NCBI RefSeq assembly: GCF_002575655.3
Contig: NC_053041.3
Span: 371,363,054-371,427,053 of the forward strand
DNA from: Aegilops tauschii subsp. strangulata
Lineage: Eukaryota > Streptophyta > Magnoliopsida > Poales > Poaceae
Reading direction: 5' to 3'
Length of the DNA stretch: 64,000 nucleotides
Below, piece after piece: positions 44,409-55,020 of the stretch. Below the pieces are notes generated by a model that was given only the letters and a program-made list of their open reading frames with translations, ran no database searches and had not been told where the DNA came from. The number at the start of each line of letters is the position of its first letter. Within the stretch, counting starts at the first letter, position 1. Both the position numbers and the translations under genes were made by a program.

Positions 44409-45327
44409 TGTCGCGGGAAACCACAACCACCTATGGGAACAAAGGGCCCCTTGCTGGTTCGGCAGGGGGAGGTCGCGTTGCACAAAGAACAGACAAGCGT
44501 GGGGAAGCACGGCAGAGATCGCGCAGGCATTTTTACCTAGGTTCGGGCCACCATGAGGCGTAAAACCCTACTCCTGCTTTGGTGGATTGATGGTGGAAAA
44601 ACTGGTGGTGAGGCATAGCACACTGCCCGACAGGGGTTGCCTCAGGGCGACCATGGCTACACACGTATGGGGGTGTGAGTTATCCAACTTTCTAACCCTT
44701 TCTACGGTTTCCATGGGCCTTCTTTTATAGATCAAGGGGTTACCACAATGGCAACGTAGTCATTATGCACTGATAAGATAGAAAACAATGCTATAATACC
44801 TAACTCTGCAGGCTGACAGGGCGCATTAAATGCACCACTCAATGTCACATCGTTGCTCGCCCGGCAAGCCTTGCCGTGCTATCTTGCCAGCTCCACGCCT
44901 ACTCGCCTGACACGTTGCAGGACGGGTGTCATCTGTAGGTATCTTCTGTAGAAAGAGGTCGCCATGTGGCAAATGGCTACCACTTAGTCACTTTGCGGCT
45001 TGACACCGCACTGATTGACGACGTGGGTCGTGGCGGAGTAGTTGGTGAGGTGGTTTCACCTCCGTGAGTCCCGGCAGGCCCTGGCGGGACGTCTTAGACG
45101 TCTGCTTCCGGGGGTGATCCCGACCTTGTCGAGCTCGCCTGCCCGGCAAGGGGGGCTTTTCTCCTAGAGGTATCTTGCTTCTCAGGCTTGGCTTTGGTCC
45201 TCTTGATCTGCATGTGGGTCCCTTAATGCTTTTGGTTCCTTGCACTCCGGCTTGGGTTGGTGACTTAACCTTGTTCCCGTGCCTGTGCACAGTCTAGGCA
45301 ACAGACCCAGGGTCTGTTGTACCGACA
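44409..45327 (-). repeat. E8 3' LTR (919 bp)
   Basis: Ends TGTCGCGGGAAACC (plus-strand left) and GTACCGACA (right). Matches 61347-62253. Contains Cys/Gly-free short ORFs that are not genes. Confidence 0.9.
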
Positions 45328-45341
45328 GAAGCCCCCGGGTC
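45328..45341 (-). other. E8 polypurine tract
   Basis: The minus strand reads GACCCGGGGGCTTC beside the 3' LTR. Confidence 0.75.
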
Positions 45342-45738
45342 TTCCCCGAACGCACTACCGAGCGTCGTCGGGGTAGGGCCTAATAAGTGCACAGGTGAGG
45401 GTGCTAAAGAGGTTGGCCTCTTGGGGTCTTCATTGCTTCTCCATTAATCTTGATGCCAGGCCAGTTTCCAATTTCCCCGCGTGTCGCGTGAAGCCAATAG
45501 TGGCGGGGCCACCCTGGTAATGGCCCGTGAATGACTTTAACGCACGGGGTAGAAACTGCCAATTCACTCTTCCCATCACGCCCTTATCCTTAGCCACGTA
45601 TGCGGCATGCATCACGCGGGGTAGGTAACGGAGGCGTGTGGCACGGGAGAGCATCAAGGCGAGGGCCCGACCATCTTGAATTGGTGGAGGAGGATGGTGG
45701 TCGCCCGTTGAGGGAGCTGCTTCCCTCCTTGTCTCGCC

Positions 45739-45746
45739 TATAAAAA
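45739..45746 (+). promoter_or_regulatory. TATA box of antisense unit in E8
   Basis: GCCTATAAAAAGAGGGGCGG on the plus strand, opposite to E8, 39 bp ahead of the ORF starting at 45778; the region between is CT/CA-rich like a transcription start (CATCCATCCTTGCACTCC). Confidence 0.55.
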
Positions 45747-45777
45747 GAGGGGCGGAGGAGGCCGGAATCATCCATCC

Positions 45778-46644
45778 TTGCACTCCTTCTCCTCCGTTTT
45801 CTGCTTCTTGTTGGCTATGCTGAAGAGAAGGGCCTGGGGCCAGCCCCCGGGCTCTTGGTTGAGGCTAGTGTTGCCAAATGCTGGCGCTCGGGGAGTGAGC
45901 CTGGTCCTTGCTGTGGCGAATCTCTTGGTTCCTTCGAGGCTCGGTCGGGAGGCGGGACTGGAGATCATTGGTAATCCCAGCACTGCCCCTCCCGGAAGTC
46001 TTGGGGCTGATGTCGACGAGGGGTGCGCCTTCCTACCCACCAAGGTGGGGAGCGGTGCACCTCAAGCCCCCTGGCCGTCTTGGCCGCTAGCCGTCTCTCT
46101 AGGGGGGCGCCGGCTGGAGTCCCAGCCTTCCCCTGGAACGGTGTTGATGAAGACGAAGCCAGGGGAGAAGGAGAAGGCGGGAGGCAGGCCGTCTAGTAGG
46201 AGCATGACCGCATCGACGCGTTCGTCTCATACTGGCGACCTGCTGCCCGTATGTCTGGCTCTTCCCCCCTTTCCCCGGTGCCATCATCACCGTTTCTCCC
46301 GGCTGCCGGGGAAAGGCTTGCCCCCATGGTGCTTCCGCTTCCCTCAGGGGTCTTTTGGCTGGTCCCAGGCGTCCTCCTCTGCCAGTGCCTATGCTGGAGC
46401 TCCCCGTTCAGCCCTGGAAGCGGTGACCAGGGGGCACCGAGGTGCTCCGCACGTCTTCCTCCTTCGCAGCCTCACCACTCCCGATCTTGTCAGGCTGTGC
46501 CCGACATCTCCTGACGGGGATCGGGGTGGCGTTGTGCTGGCGTGTCGCCCATCCTCTTCTCTTCCCACCGCACTACCTGGGATAAGAGGGACAGGGAGAG
46601 GAGTTTACGGAGCACTTATCTTTTTTTCAATCTTAAATCTATAG
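45778..46644 (+). CDS. Antisense ORF in E8 3' region
   Basis: A 288-codon frame opposite to E8's gag-pol, downstream of integrase in element terms. The first ATG (45778) closely follows the TATA box; a second (MLKRRAWGQPPGSW) is at codon 14. The N-terminus MHSFSSVFCFLLA is hydrophobic, possibly a signal/anchor. The rest is Gly/Pro/Ser/Arg-rich with no motif I recognise. After the stop, AT-rich sequence with ATTAATGAAAAATATG (46726-46742) looks like a plant 3' end. Antisense ORFs in this place are known for Tat elements, function unknown. High GC makes chance ORFs likely, so the promoter and end signals carry the call. Confidence 0.45.
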   Translation: MHSFSSVFCFLLAMLKRRAWGQPPGSWLRLVLPNAGARGVSLVLAVANLLVPSRLGREAGLEIIGNPSTAPPGSLGADVDEGCAFLPTKVGSGAPQAPWPSWPLAVSLGGRRLESQPSPGTVLMKTKPGEKEKAGGRPSSRSMTASTRSSHTGDLLPVCLALPPFPRCHHHRFSRLPGKGLPPWCFRFPQGSFGWSQASSSASAYAGAPRSALEAVTRGHRGAPHVFLLRSLTTPDLVRLCPTSPDGDRGGVVLACRPSSSLPTALPGIRGTGRGVYGALIFFSILNL

Positions 46645-47386
46645 GCACTTGCCAAATTTTAGTTCAAATAATGTAATCTCTCGAGTCCATGTTTGTGTTC
46701 TGTAATGCTTGTACTTGTATCAGCATATTAATGAAAAATATGAACCATGCCGGGAACTCGTGCATGTATATGTCCATGCAAAGGTGGGGTGCCTCTTTAG
46801 TGTAAATAAACGAGTTTTCCCCGGCAGGCTATCCTGCCAGCACCCTTTTGCTTGCCGGAGAACTACGTCTACCGGGCAAAATACAAAGGGTCGAGCCCCC
46901 CGCCAACTTCTTTTTACCAGAGACCACTGTGACCATCCTGACCGAAGCAACGTTCGAGTCAAGGATGGGAGCACCTAAGTCTCAAAAGAGTGGCGAGGTT
47001 TCCTTATGCACAATTTGTAGCTTACAGAACACTAATGGACAAGAGGTAGAACTTATCTGTTTGGCTTGCGAGGATCGTAGTGTCGGGCCATCTTCTCAAC
47101 GCCTTGTTGAAGCCAAGTTCACGGCAGGAACCTGCAACTCCATGCAGATGAGAATGAATGGAGGATGCGATCCTATCTATATGCATATGCAAATGCTCAT
47201 GAAATGCTTATGCAATGATCTTGGAATGCTCATGCATGCATGCAATCTTGGTCGGGGGCCCCCACGGCGCTTCTTTATTTTCTCTTGCACAGGGTCATCG
47301 CCCAGGCTTTGTACAAGGGGTTACATGCAGCTGAGGCAAGGCCTGTACAAAAGGGTGGCTGCCGGGTAGGGCCCGACAGCCACGCC
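46645..47386. other. E8 spacer between antisense ORF and integrase
   Basis: No supportable gene on the element's strand. A short ATGC-rich run (47178-47250, CATATGCAAATGCTCATG-type) is locally repetitive. Confidence 0.5.
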
Positions 47387-48810
47387 TTACGAAAAGAACT
47401 TGTAGAGATGCTCAATATTCCATGAGTTTTGCAATTGAATGCCATCTCTGGTCTCCAGATAGACTGCGCCACGTCTGGTGACTCGTACTACCCGGTAAGG
47501 GCCTTCCCACTTTGGTGACAACTTGTTTGTACCCTTGGCGGACTGAACGCGCCTAAGGACAAGGTCACCTTCCTCAAAACACCGGGCGTGAACCCTGCGG
47601 CTATGACAGCGACGCGGCTTGCTGATAGCGTGCAGCACACGTAGCAGCCCGGAGACGGTTCTCCTCGAGTAGCACAGCGTCATCATGCCGATGCTGATCT
47701 TGCGCTACTTCATCGTAGGCAAGCACTCGAGGCGACCCGTAAATGAGTTCCGTGGGGATAACTGCTTCTGCCCCGTAGACCAGGGAGAAGGGAGTCTGCC
47801 TGGCAGCTTGGTTTGGTGTCATTCTGAGGGACCAGAGAACTACCGGCAGCTCCTCGATCCACCGCCTGTCGTGCTTCCGCAGCGTATCACAGGTTCTTTT
47901 CTTGAGTCCACGCAGCACTTCGGTGTTTGCCTTCTCAGCTTGTCCATTGCTCCGGGGGTGTGCACAGAGGCAAATGAGACCTTGCATCCGAGGGCATGAA
48001 CATATTGCATGAAGGTGCGGCTCGTGAACTGGGTGCCATCGTCGGTAATGATCCTTGCCGGAACTCCAAAACGACACACCAATTCTTTTAAGAAATTGAT
48101 AGCTGACTGAGTAGTCACCTTTCTCATGGCAGTCACTTCCGGCCACTTTGTAAACTTGTCGATAGCAATGAACAAGATTTCAAAGCCCCCGATTGCTCGG
48201 CGGAAGGGCCCGAGGATATCGAGCCCCCAGACCGAAAATGGCCATGATAGAGGGATTGTCTGAAGAGCTTGGGCAGGCAGGTGGGTTTTCTTGGAATGGA
48301 ACTGGCAGGCTTCACATTTGGTGACTATCTCGACCGCATCTTGGAGGGCTGTGGGCCAATAGAATCCTTGCCGGAATGCTTTCCCAACTAATGCCCTTGA
48401 TCCAATGTGGGAGCCGCACATGCCTTTGTGTATCTCGGCCAGCAGTTCCTTTCCTTCTTCCCGGCAAACACACTTCAATTTCACACCGTTGGGCCTCCTT
48501 CTAGACAGAGTGTCATCGACAAACTGATACATACTGCCCTCCGGGCAACTTTTTCAGCTTCATCTTGGTCGCCGGGAAGCTCTCCGGTTTGGAGGAAGTG
48601 GACAATGTGTCTTGCCCAAGTTGGAGCCTGGGGATCGGCAATGAGGACTAGCGGCACCTCCTCTACTGCGGGAGCACATGCCTCGTTCGCAGGGTCCATG
48701 GGTCTGGCTCGAGGGTGCGGTCCGGCAGGCTGCGAGGAGTTGTGTTCGGCAGGGTCTCTGCCAGGAGCGGACGGCTCTACCGGGAGAGGCTTACCGGAGT
48801 CCAAATTTCT
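47387..48810 (-). pseudogene. E8 integrase
   Basis: Three frames joined by shifts. Zinc-binding region EIHKGMCGSHIGSRALVGKA then CEACQFHSK. Core: first Asp in WGLDILGPF, second in ARIITDDGTQF, Glu in SNGQAEKANTEV. The tail EGDLVLRRVQSAKGTNKLSP and KWEGPYRVV is the GPY-type C-terminus; the frame ends KFFS-stop at 47387. The upstream piece 48481-48804 (ARHIVHFLQTGELPGDQDEA) is the connector from RNase H. Confidence 0.85.
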
Positions 48811-50133
48811 CCTTTTCTAGGCCATTGTTGCTGGGGATAAGGAGGGTTGAGTGAGTTGGAGAACAAAAGTCCTTGGTTCCACATGAAGCTTCTGCGCAGC
48901 ACACTTTTACAGATGATCAGCTATACTGTTTTCCGCATGGGGTACATGCTCTATTTGGAATCCGTCAAAGCGCTCCTCCAATCTCCTCACTTCCTCGACG
49001 TATGCCTCCATCAATGGACTTTCGTAATCCTTGTTGACTTGTCTCACCACAAGCTGTGAATCTCCTCGAATGATCAGCTTCTTAATTCCCAATTCTGCTG
49101 CAATCCTGAGCCTAGCAAGGAGCCCTTCATACTCTGTTGTATTGTTGGTTGCTTCTTCCCGGGCAAAATGCATTTGGACGACGTACTTCAAGTCCTCCCC
49201 GGAGGGAGCAACAAGAAGCACGCGAGCTCTTGCATCTTGTAGGGAAAAAGCACCATCAAAATACATAATCCATTCTTGGGGCGATTCCTTGCCGGGGATA
49301 ACTGTCTTTGTCACTTCCTCGTCAGGGGTTGGCGTCCATTCTACAACAAACTCTGCCAATGCCCTGCTCTGGATTGTAGATGTGCTCTCAAACTTCAAAT
49401 CAAAACTGGATAGCTCCGAAGCCCACTCCACTACTTTGCCGGTATCCTCAGGGTTTCGGAGTATCCTTTGCAATGGGAAGCAAGTGACAACCGTGCTCTC
49501 ATGGGCTTGGAAGTAGCGGCGTAGTTTCCTCGAGGCCATGATGAGATCAAAGATCAACTTTTGCACACCAGAGTACCTTGATCTAGCCCCCTGTAACAAG
49601 GAGCTGACGAAGTACACTGGGTGTTGCACCACTTTCTTCCTTGCCATGTCCTTGGGGTCGCTCTCGCTGCCGTGCCCATGGCTGTCCTGATCCTTTTCTG
49701 ACTCTGCCGGTCCTTGTTCACTCTCTGCTTCATCCACTTCTCGCTGCGCTACCAAGGCTGCACTGACCACTTGGTTCGTTGCCGCTAAGTACATTAGCAA
49801 CGGCTCCTGGGGTTTGGGAGCAAACAAGGTAGGCACAGAGGATAAGTATGCCTTCAACTCTTGCAAAGCTGCATCTGCTTCCGGGGTCCACTTCATGGGC
49901 CCTGCCTTCTTCAAAATTTTGAAGAACGGCAGGGCGTGCTCGGCGGACTTGGACATGAATCTGCTTAGCGTGGCAACGCATCCTGTCGGATGCCTCACAT
50001 ACTTAACTGTCCTTGGTGCTTGGATCTGCTCGATAGCTTTGATCTTGTCGGAGTTGGCTTTGATCCCGCAATGGGACACAAAGAACCCAAGCAACTTGCC
50101 GGAGGGAACACCAAATACACACTTCTCCAGGTT
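48811..50133 (-). pseudogene. E8 reverse transcriptase end, RNase H and second RNase H
   Basis: From E9's left edge the frame reads EKCVFGVPSGKLLGFFVSH (thumb/connection), then a Ty3-type RNase H region (MYLAATNQVVSAALV, QHPVYFVSSLLQGARSRYSG). After a short linker comes an archaeal-type RNase H: WIMYFDGAFS, ATNNTTEYEGLLARLRIAAE, IRGDSQLVVRQVNKDY and HAENSIADHL (D, E, D, D pattern). About 410 codons are open. The double RNase H is diagnostic for Tat-type elements. E9 interrupts the reverse transcriptase between NLKLNP and EKCVF. Confidence 0.88.
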
Positions 50134-51026
50134 TGTCGGTCTCCTGGGAACGGGGGTACCCAGACTTGCCTGCCTGCGGCCCATGGTGTGGCTCCGTCAA
50201 CAGCCCAGTATGGCCCAGCTTCAGCAACAACAACTCAAGACCCTCGCGAGGGGCCAAGCCTCACGAGGTGGACGACACCAAGACCTCCCTGGGGGCGGCC
50301 TCACTAGGCTAGCTCCCGAGGAGTGGAGATATCTATGCAAGAGGCACCTCACGAGGTTCACATGACGTGAGCCATGACGACCAAGGCCAGGCGGGTGCCA
50401 GCGGGCGCAGCGTACTAGTTTCCTCTTTGGTGCTAAGGAGGCAAGCGCAGGCGTGGGGTCCCGAGGAATCAAGCAAAAGTTTCCATATCGGTGCAACAAG
50501 ACCAAGACCGCCAGGACGGCAAGACGGAGGTCGTCGCGAGCCCACCGCAACGTCACCACCAGAGCCGTTTGCAAGCGAAGACTACTTTTGTCAGGATAGC
50601 TTGTACTAGTTGTCTCCCTTCAAATTTGGCCGTTGTGGGATCCCTTCCCACATACATTTGGGAAGAGGACCAAGGCCACTATAAATAGGACTTAGCCACC
50701 ACCATAGTGGGGGACGGATCCATTCCATCCATTCCACCCCCACCATCTCACCAGCTCATCGAGCTCAAGAACACCTCACCTCCTGAGGCTGTTCGGCCAC
50801 TATACAAGTTCATCCTCAGCCCCTCGAGGCAATCCACCACAAAGCTGGAGTAGGGTATTACACCGCAAGGTGGCCTGAACTAGGATAAACTGTTGTGTCT
50901 CTTGTCCCTTGGGTTCGTCGAGCTAGGCCGTGGAACCATTGAGCTGGCACACTAGGAGGGGAGAGTTCTTCACGCGCACCCCAGAGTTCGAACCTTTCAA
51001 GGGTCTGCGGAACCTGAAATCCGACA
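50134..51026 (+). repeat. E9 5' LTR
   Basis: 893 bp. TATA box TATAAATA at 50680-50687, followed by ATTCCATCCATTCCACC start-like sequence. The 3' copy is very similar by eye. Confidence 0.92.
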
Positions 51027-51045
51027 TTTGGCGCGCCAGGTAGGG
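51027..51045 (+). other. E9 primer-binding site
   Basis: TTTGGCGCGCCAGGTAGGG follows the LTR directly; E8 has the related TTTGGCGTGCCAGGTAGGG. Confidence 0.85.
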
Positions 51046-51098
51046 GTGCCTCAGGGCCTCCCCACTTCCGGCCAGCCCGTCATCGCCCGACAGCCCCG

Positions 51099-52020
51099 AT
51101 GGCTGACGATCAGGGGGCTCATGCCGAGCACTGGGCCGCTTGGCCTGCCCGGGTGATGTCATCCGCCCAGGACGACCTCCACTCCGTGCTCCAGGCGGCT
51201 CGCACACCGCCCAACCCCGCCGGACGCAGGCGGCATGGGCCGGCACCGCCCGCCCTCGCACCTCGGCGTACGCACTCCACCGTGCGGTCTTCGGGCTACG
51301 CCATGGCGACGGTGCTGCACACTCGTTGGGAGCAGGCGAACATGCGAGCCGCGTTCATCGTGGCACGAGAGCTACTGCGTTGCAGGTTGGCGGAGGGCGG
51401 CCGCGACGCCCTGCTAGAGCGGGTCGCGAACTACTCGACGCTGCCTGCAGGGGTGCGGCGCCCTTCTGCTCCCTGTCCATGCCTCAGGTGGTGGCAGAAG
51501 CGTGCGCCGGGCCCCGAAGCTCCCGTGCGCCCCCCGGAGCGCCCGGGGGATTCGACAGCAACAACGTGGCCCCGGCGCTATTCGTCCTGCCGCGACCGCA
51601 CCTCTTGCGGCCGGGGAGAGCTCTGGCGGACCCCTGCGGGGCCGCTCTGGGGCACCACCCCGCGGCCGCCAGGGCCAAGCGCAGGTCCTGGTGGCCCAAG
51701 GTGTGGGGCACTCAGGCGAAGGCTCCAGCGCAGTAGCCCCAGACGCCTACGTGCCCCGCATGATGGACCTGGAGTATACGCCTGAGTTAGACCCTAGCTC
51801 GTTCCCCGAGCCGAGCTGGGCAGAAGGTACGCTGGAGGCCGGGGCTTTCCAAGAGTCGCCCGGAAGCTTCGCCGAACCCTTCGACGACAACAACCACAGT
51901 GTACGGCCGATACCCCTGGGGCATGCTTATGCTAACCATGGACCGCAGATGAACCAGGCCACAGCAGCGGCCGGAGACCCCAGGGAGGTATCCCCGCTCC
52001 CAGCTGGACCAGCACACTAG
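51099..52020 (+). pseudogene. E9 gag-position ORF
   Basis: ATG at 51099, about 70 bp after the PBS, opens MADDQGAHAEHWAAWPARVM and RWEQANMRAAFIVARELLRC; a frameshift near 51400-51510 leads into a frame with APDAYVPRMMDLEYTPELDP, SSFPEPSWAEGTLEAGAFQE and a stop at 52018-52020. It is Ala/Arg/Pro-rich with no zinc knuckle or gag core that I can recognise. Placement suggests a degenerate, lineage-specific gag leader. The GC content is high, so the middle part may be chance ORF. Confidence 0.45.
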
Positions 52021-53245
52021 GGCCAGCAAGTGCAGGGCCTGGAGGCAGGGCGCCCCTCGCGTCGCACGGAGCAAGGCGTCACACAGAGGTAAGTCCTCTG
52101 CCGGGGGAGGTGCCAGAGAGCCCTTCCCCCCGGCAGAGGACCCATGGTCGGCGAGGGCGCCGCCAGCATTCCCCTTGCCCCTTGATCTCGTCCTGGTTTC
52201 CGGACGCCCCAACGGTGGTCGGGGGAGGCGCAGGGCGGGGCCCTCGTCAGGCGATATGAAGCAAGGCTCACACTTGTGAAGGTCTCCGCTCGTGACACTC
52301 TCACGTAATAATGAGTGGGGTTGTACATGCCCCGGAGTCTCCGGAGTGCCGCACCTCAGCCTCGGGGGCTCCCGCCCACGTCCAAGTGGAAGCACCATGC
52401 TCCGTGCTGGCCGTCGACACTGTCCCCCAATGACTATGCTCACATCCAGTGAAAGCACTTAGCTCCGCACTAGTGGGAAGACAAGAAGACTAGCTAGGTG
52501 CCGGACACGGTTGTTTGCTTTCGCCCCTTTTACCACCGGGTTGAAAGAAATCCCTTACTATTAGGACATAGTGTTCGGTACGACTTAAGGCTACTGGATT
52601 GACTTTCTTTAATGCTCCGTAACTCGATTTCGCCGTTTTTCGGATTGAGATTTGAAGTTCTTTTGTGTTATCTAGGAATGCGGGGATTTTCTCTAGTTTG
52701 TGCCAATTTATTGCGTTCTGGTTGCGTGCTTTATTTTTGAGGCTCACGCCTTCGCCCCCCCCCCCTTGCGGGTGCCCCGCGGGCGGGGCCTGGTCGACAG
52801 ACAGCGCCAGGTGTGTTTGGGCGACCCGAATAGGACCCGCACGGGCCAAAGGTGCACGCGCCGCAAGATTGCCGCGTGCGTATCCTGCCGTGGTCCGACG
52901 TACGCCCCTCGCGAAGCTTTCTCGAGTGGATCCGCAGGCTTCTCTGGAGGCCCAGATCTCGCGAGCCCCCAAGGGCTCGCCTCAGGAGGAAGGTCCGACC
53001 AGGACGTCAAGGCACGCCCAAGACCTGCGGAGCCAAGGTAAGGCGCGACAACTACTGGGCTCAGGAGCCCCGTGGGCTCGTGATGGTGTACCTCAAGCCT
53101 TGTCCACAAAAGGCATGCCATCATTCCATACATTCTGTTTCATACATAATAAGGGGCCCCCCTTTTCAAAATACTTTTACACCCCACAGGGCCGTGCCCG
53201 GAAGTTTCCCTTTCTTACACAGGTTAGGGCAAAGAAGGCGCAGGG
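52021..53245. other. E9 interior without gene
   Basis: GC-rich then mixed sequence. Short overlapping ORFs on both strands show no recognisable motif. A C-rich run lies at 52756-52764. Confidence 0.45.
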
Positions 53246-54473
53246 TTAGCTGGAGGCGCTGCCTTCTTCGCTGACCTCGCTGTCCTCGTCCCTGTCATCA
53301 GAGTCGTCACTAGCGTCGCCTACATCATCGTCGCTCGTGCCGCCTTCTCTGACCACCACCACGGCCGCATTATCCTCAGGCGCGAACTCCTCGACCAGAG
53401 CGTCCACGTGGTTGTCCACCCTGTCCAACAAGTTGTATCGGATAACCCTGGGCACGGGGGCAATGGCAGCATCAAAGTCAAAATGGGGATCAAGGTTCTG
53501 AAGGTGACTGAAGACGCGCAAGAACGCGCGCCCGAGGAGGCCCCGGCTCCTTTCCTTGACGAGCTCGTGAGCCCTCGTGGCCCGGTCCTCCAGGCGCGTC
53601 ACGATTTCGGTGAAGAAGCGGAGGTGGCTGGCGTAATCTTCCTCACGCGGGTGAGGGGCGCTCTCTTCACAGATAGTGCTCAGGGCTCGGTTGGCTCTCA
53701 CCCTGAGGTCTTGGAGCATAGAGGCGTGCTCACGCTGCAGCGTTCGTTGGCGACATGTCTCGTCCACGTTCTTGTTCGCGAGGGACGCGGCTGTCAGTCT
53801 GTCGCTGGAGGAAGAGCAGGTCGGCGCGCGCGGAGGCCAGGTCGGCCTGGGTGGAAGTCTGAGCTGCCACAGTGGCCCTCTCGTGCTGCTCCGCCTCATC
53901 CAGTTTCTTCCTAAGGGCGGTGGTCCTGCCCTTAGCCTCAGCCTCCAAGAACACCAGCGTCAGGCGGTGCTCAACGGCAAGATCTGCACGAGCCTTCGCC
54001 ACCCTCTGGTCAACCTCCTCCTGGATCTTGGCTTCACGCACGGTGACGGCATCCTCAGCCGCGGCCACCTGGCGCTCCCTCGTCTCCAGCTGATCGAGCT
54101 CGAGGCTGCGCTCTGAGGCCTCCAGCATCAGCGCCCCGTCGCATTTCTGGATCTCCTTCTCTTTGGAAGGCGCTCCCCTCATTGACGCCAAGACGGCCCT
54201 GCATGCCTCAATCCGCTGCTCAATGGCAGCATTCAAGGCCAGGAGTTCTCGTCCGCGCTCCTCAGTAGCCTTGTGGTGATGGTCGGCTGCCCTGGCCTCC
54301 TCCAAGGCCCCGGCGCAGGCCTCACGTGAGGTCGCAAGGGACACCGAGGCCTTCACATCGCGCTCATGCCGAAGATGTTCGAGGTTGATGGCCACCTTCA
54401 ACTGATGCCACTCGTCTGCCAGCCGAAGGTCCTCCGTCTCAAGGTGGGCATCAACGTCGGAGCTCTTCTCCAA
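53246..54473 (-). pseudogene. E9 antisense gene, 3' part: coiled coil and acidic tail
   Basis: Two overlapping minus-strand frames (54473-53730 and 53899-53246). The first is a long coiled coil (LALNAAIEQRIEACRAVLAS, LELDQLETRERQVAAAEDAV). The second continues with LQDLRVRANRALSTICEES, FLRVFSHLQNLDPHFDFDAA and IRYNLLDRVDNHVDALVEEF, ending in an acidic Asp/Ser/Glu tail and a stop at 53246. One frameshift near 53800 and another near 54470 break continuity. This is the C-terminal part of a family found in grass Gypsy elements; its role is unknown. Confidence 0.65.
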
Positions 54474-54958
54474 GCTGGCTCAGCGTGCCCATTGCCTCCC
54501 GGAAGAGCTTGTGGCGTCCAACACCGCGCCCACGCGCGAGCTCCAGAGCATGGCCAAGTCCATCCTTCACGCCGGGGGTTATTGGGGAGGCTTGAGATGG
54601 CCTGCCTGCCCCTGGCGGGGGGCTGGAGGCTGGCACCTTCCTCGCCACCCTCCGGGCATCGGTGGGGGCGCCAGGTGGTGTGGCCTCGCCACTCGAAGAT
54701 GAAGCTAAAGTTGGGATCGCCCAACCACCGGTGACGACCAACGGAGAAGCCCTCGGCACGCCTTCTGCACCCCAGGGCAGACCACGAAGGACTGACAATA
54801 GGAACGTAAGATCAAGGCCCCCCGTCGGCACGTCCGCCTCCAGGACAGGCCCTGCGCCTCGCACGGTGGTCCGGTGAGGGGGGCTCGAGGCCAGGGGTGA
54901 GTCGGGGACAGGTAGAGGCCGCTCCTCAGGAGATCTCGCTTCCATAGATGAAGGGATC
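54474..54958 (-). pseudogene. E9 antisense gene, second exon start (linker)
   Basis: Begins after the acceptor CCCTTCAG at 54959-54961 region and continues the frame of the upstream exon through IPSSMEARSPEERPLPVPDS. Pro/Ser/Gly-rich linker, then HKLFREAMGTLSQLGEELRR before a frameshift into the coiled coil. Confidence 0.6.
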
Positions 54959-55020
54959 CTGAAGGGCCATTGTCAGGAAAGGATGCAACGCGCAGAGAAT
55001 CACGAGGAAGAGGTACTTAC
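54959..55020 (-). other. 62-bp intron in E9 antisense gene
   Basis: On the minus strand, GA|GTAAGTACC (donor, 55020) and CCCTTCAG|G (acceptor, 54959). Exon 1 would hit a stop (GAG TAA) if unspliced; splicing keeps the frame exactly into SSMEARSPEE. Length is near the practical minimum for plant introns. Confidence 0.6.

Noticed and set aside
51140..51736. 198-codon alternative-frame ORF in E9
   Set aside because: Overlaps the gag-position frame in a GC-rich region with few chance stops; no independent support.
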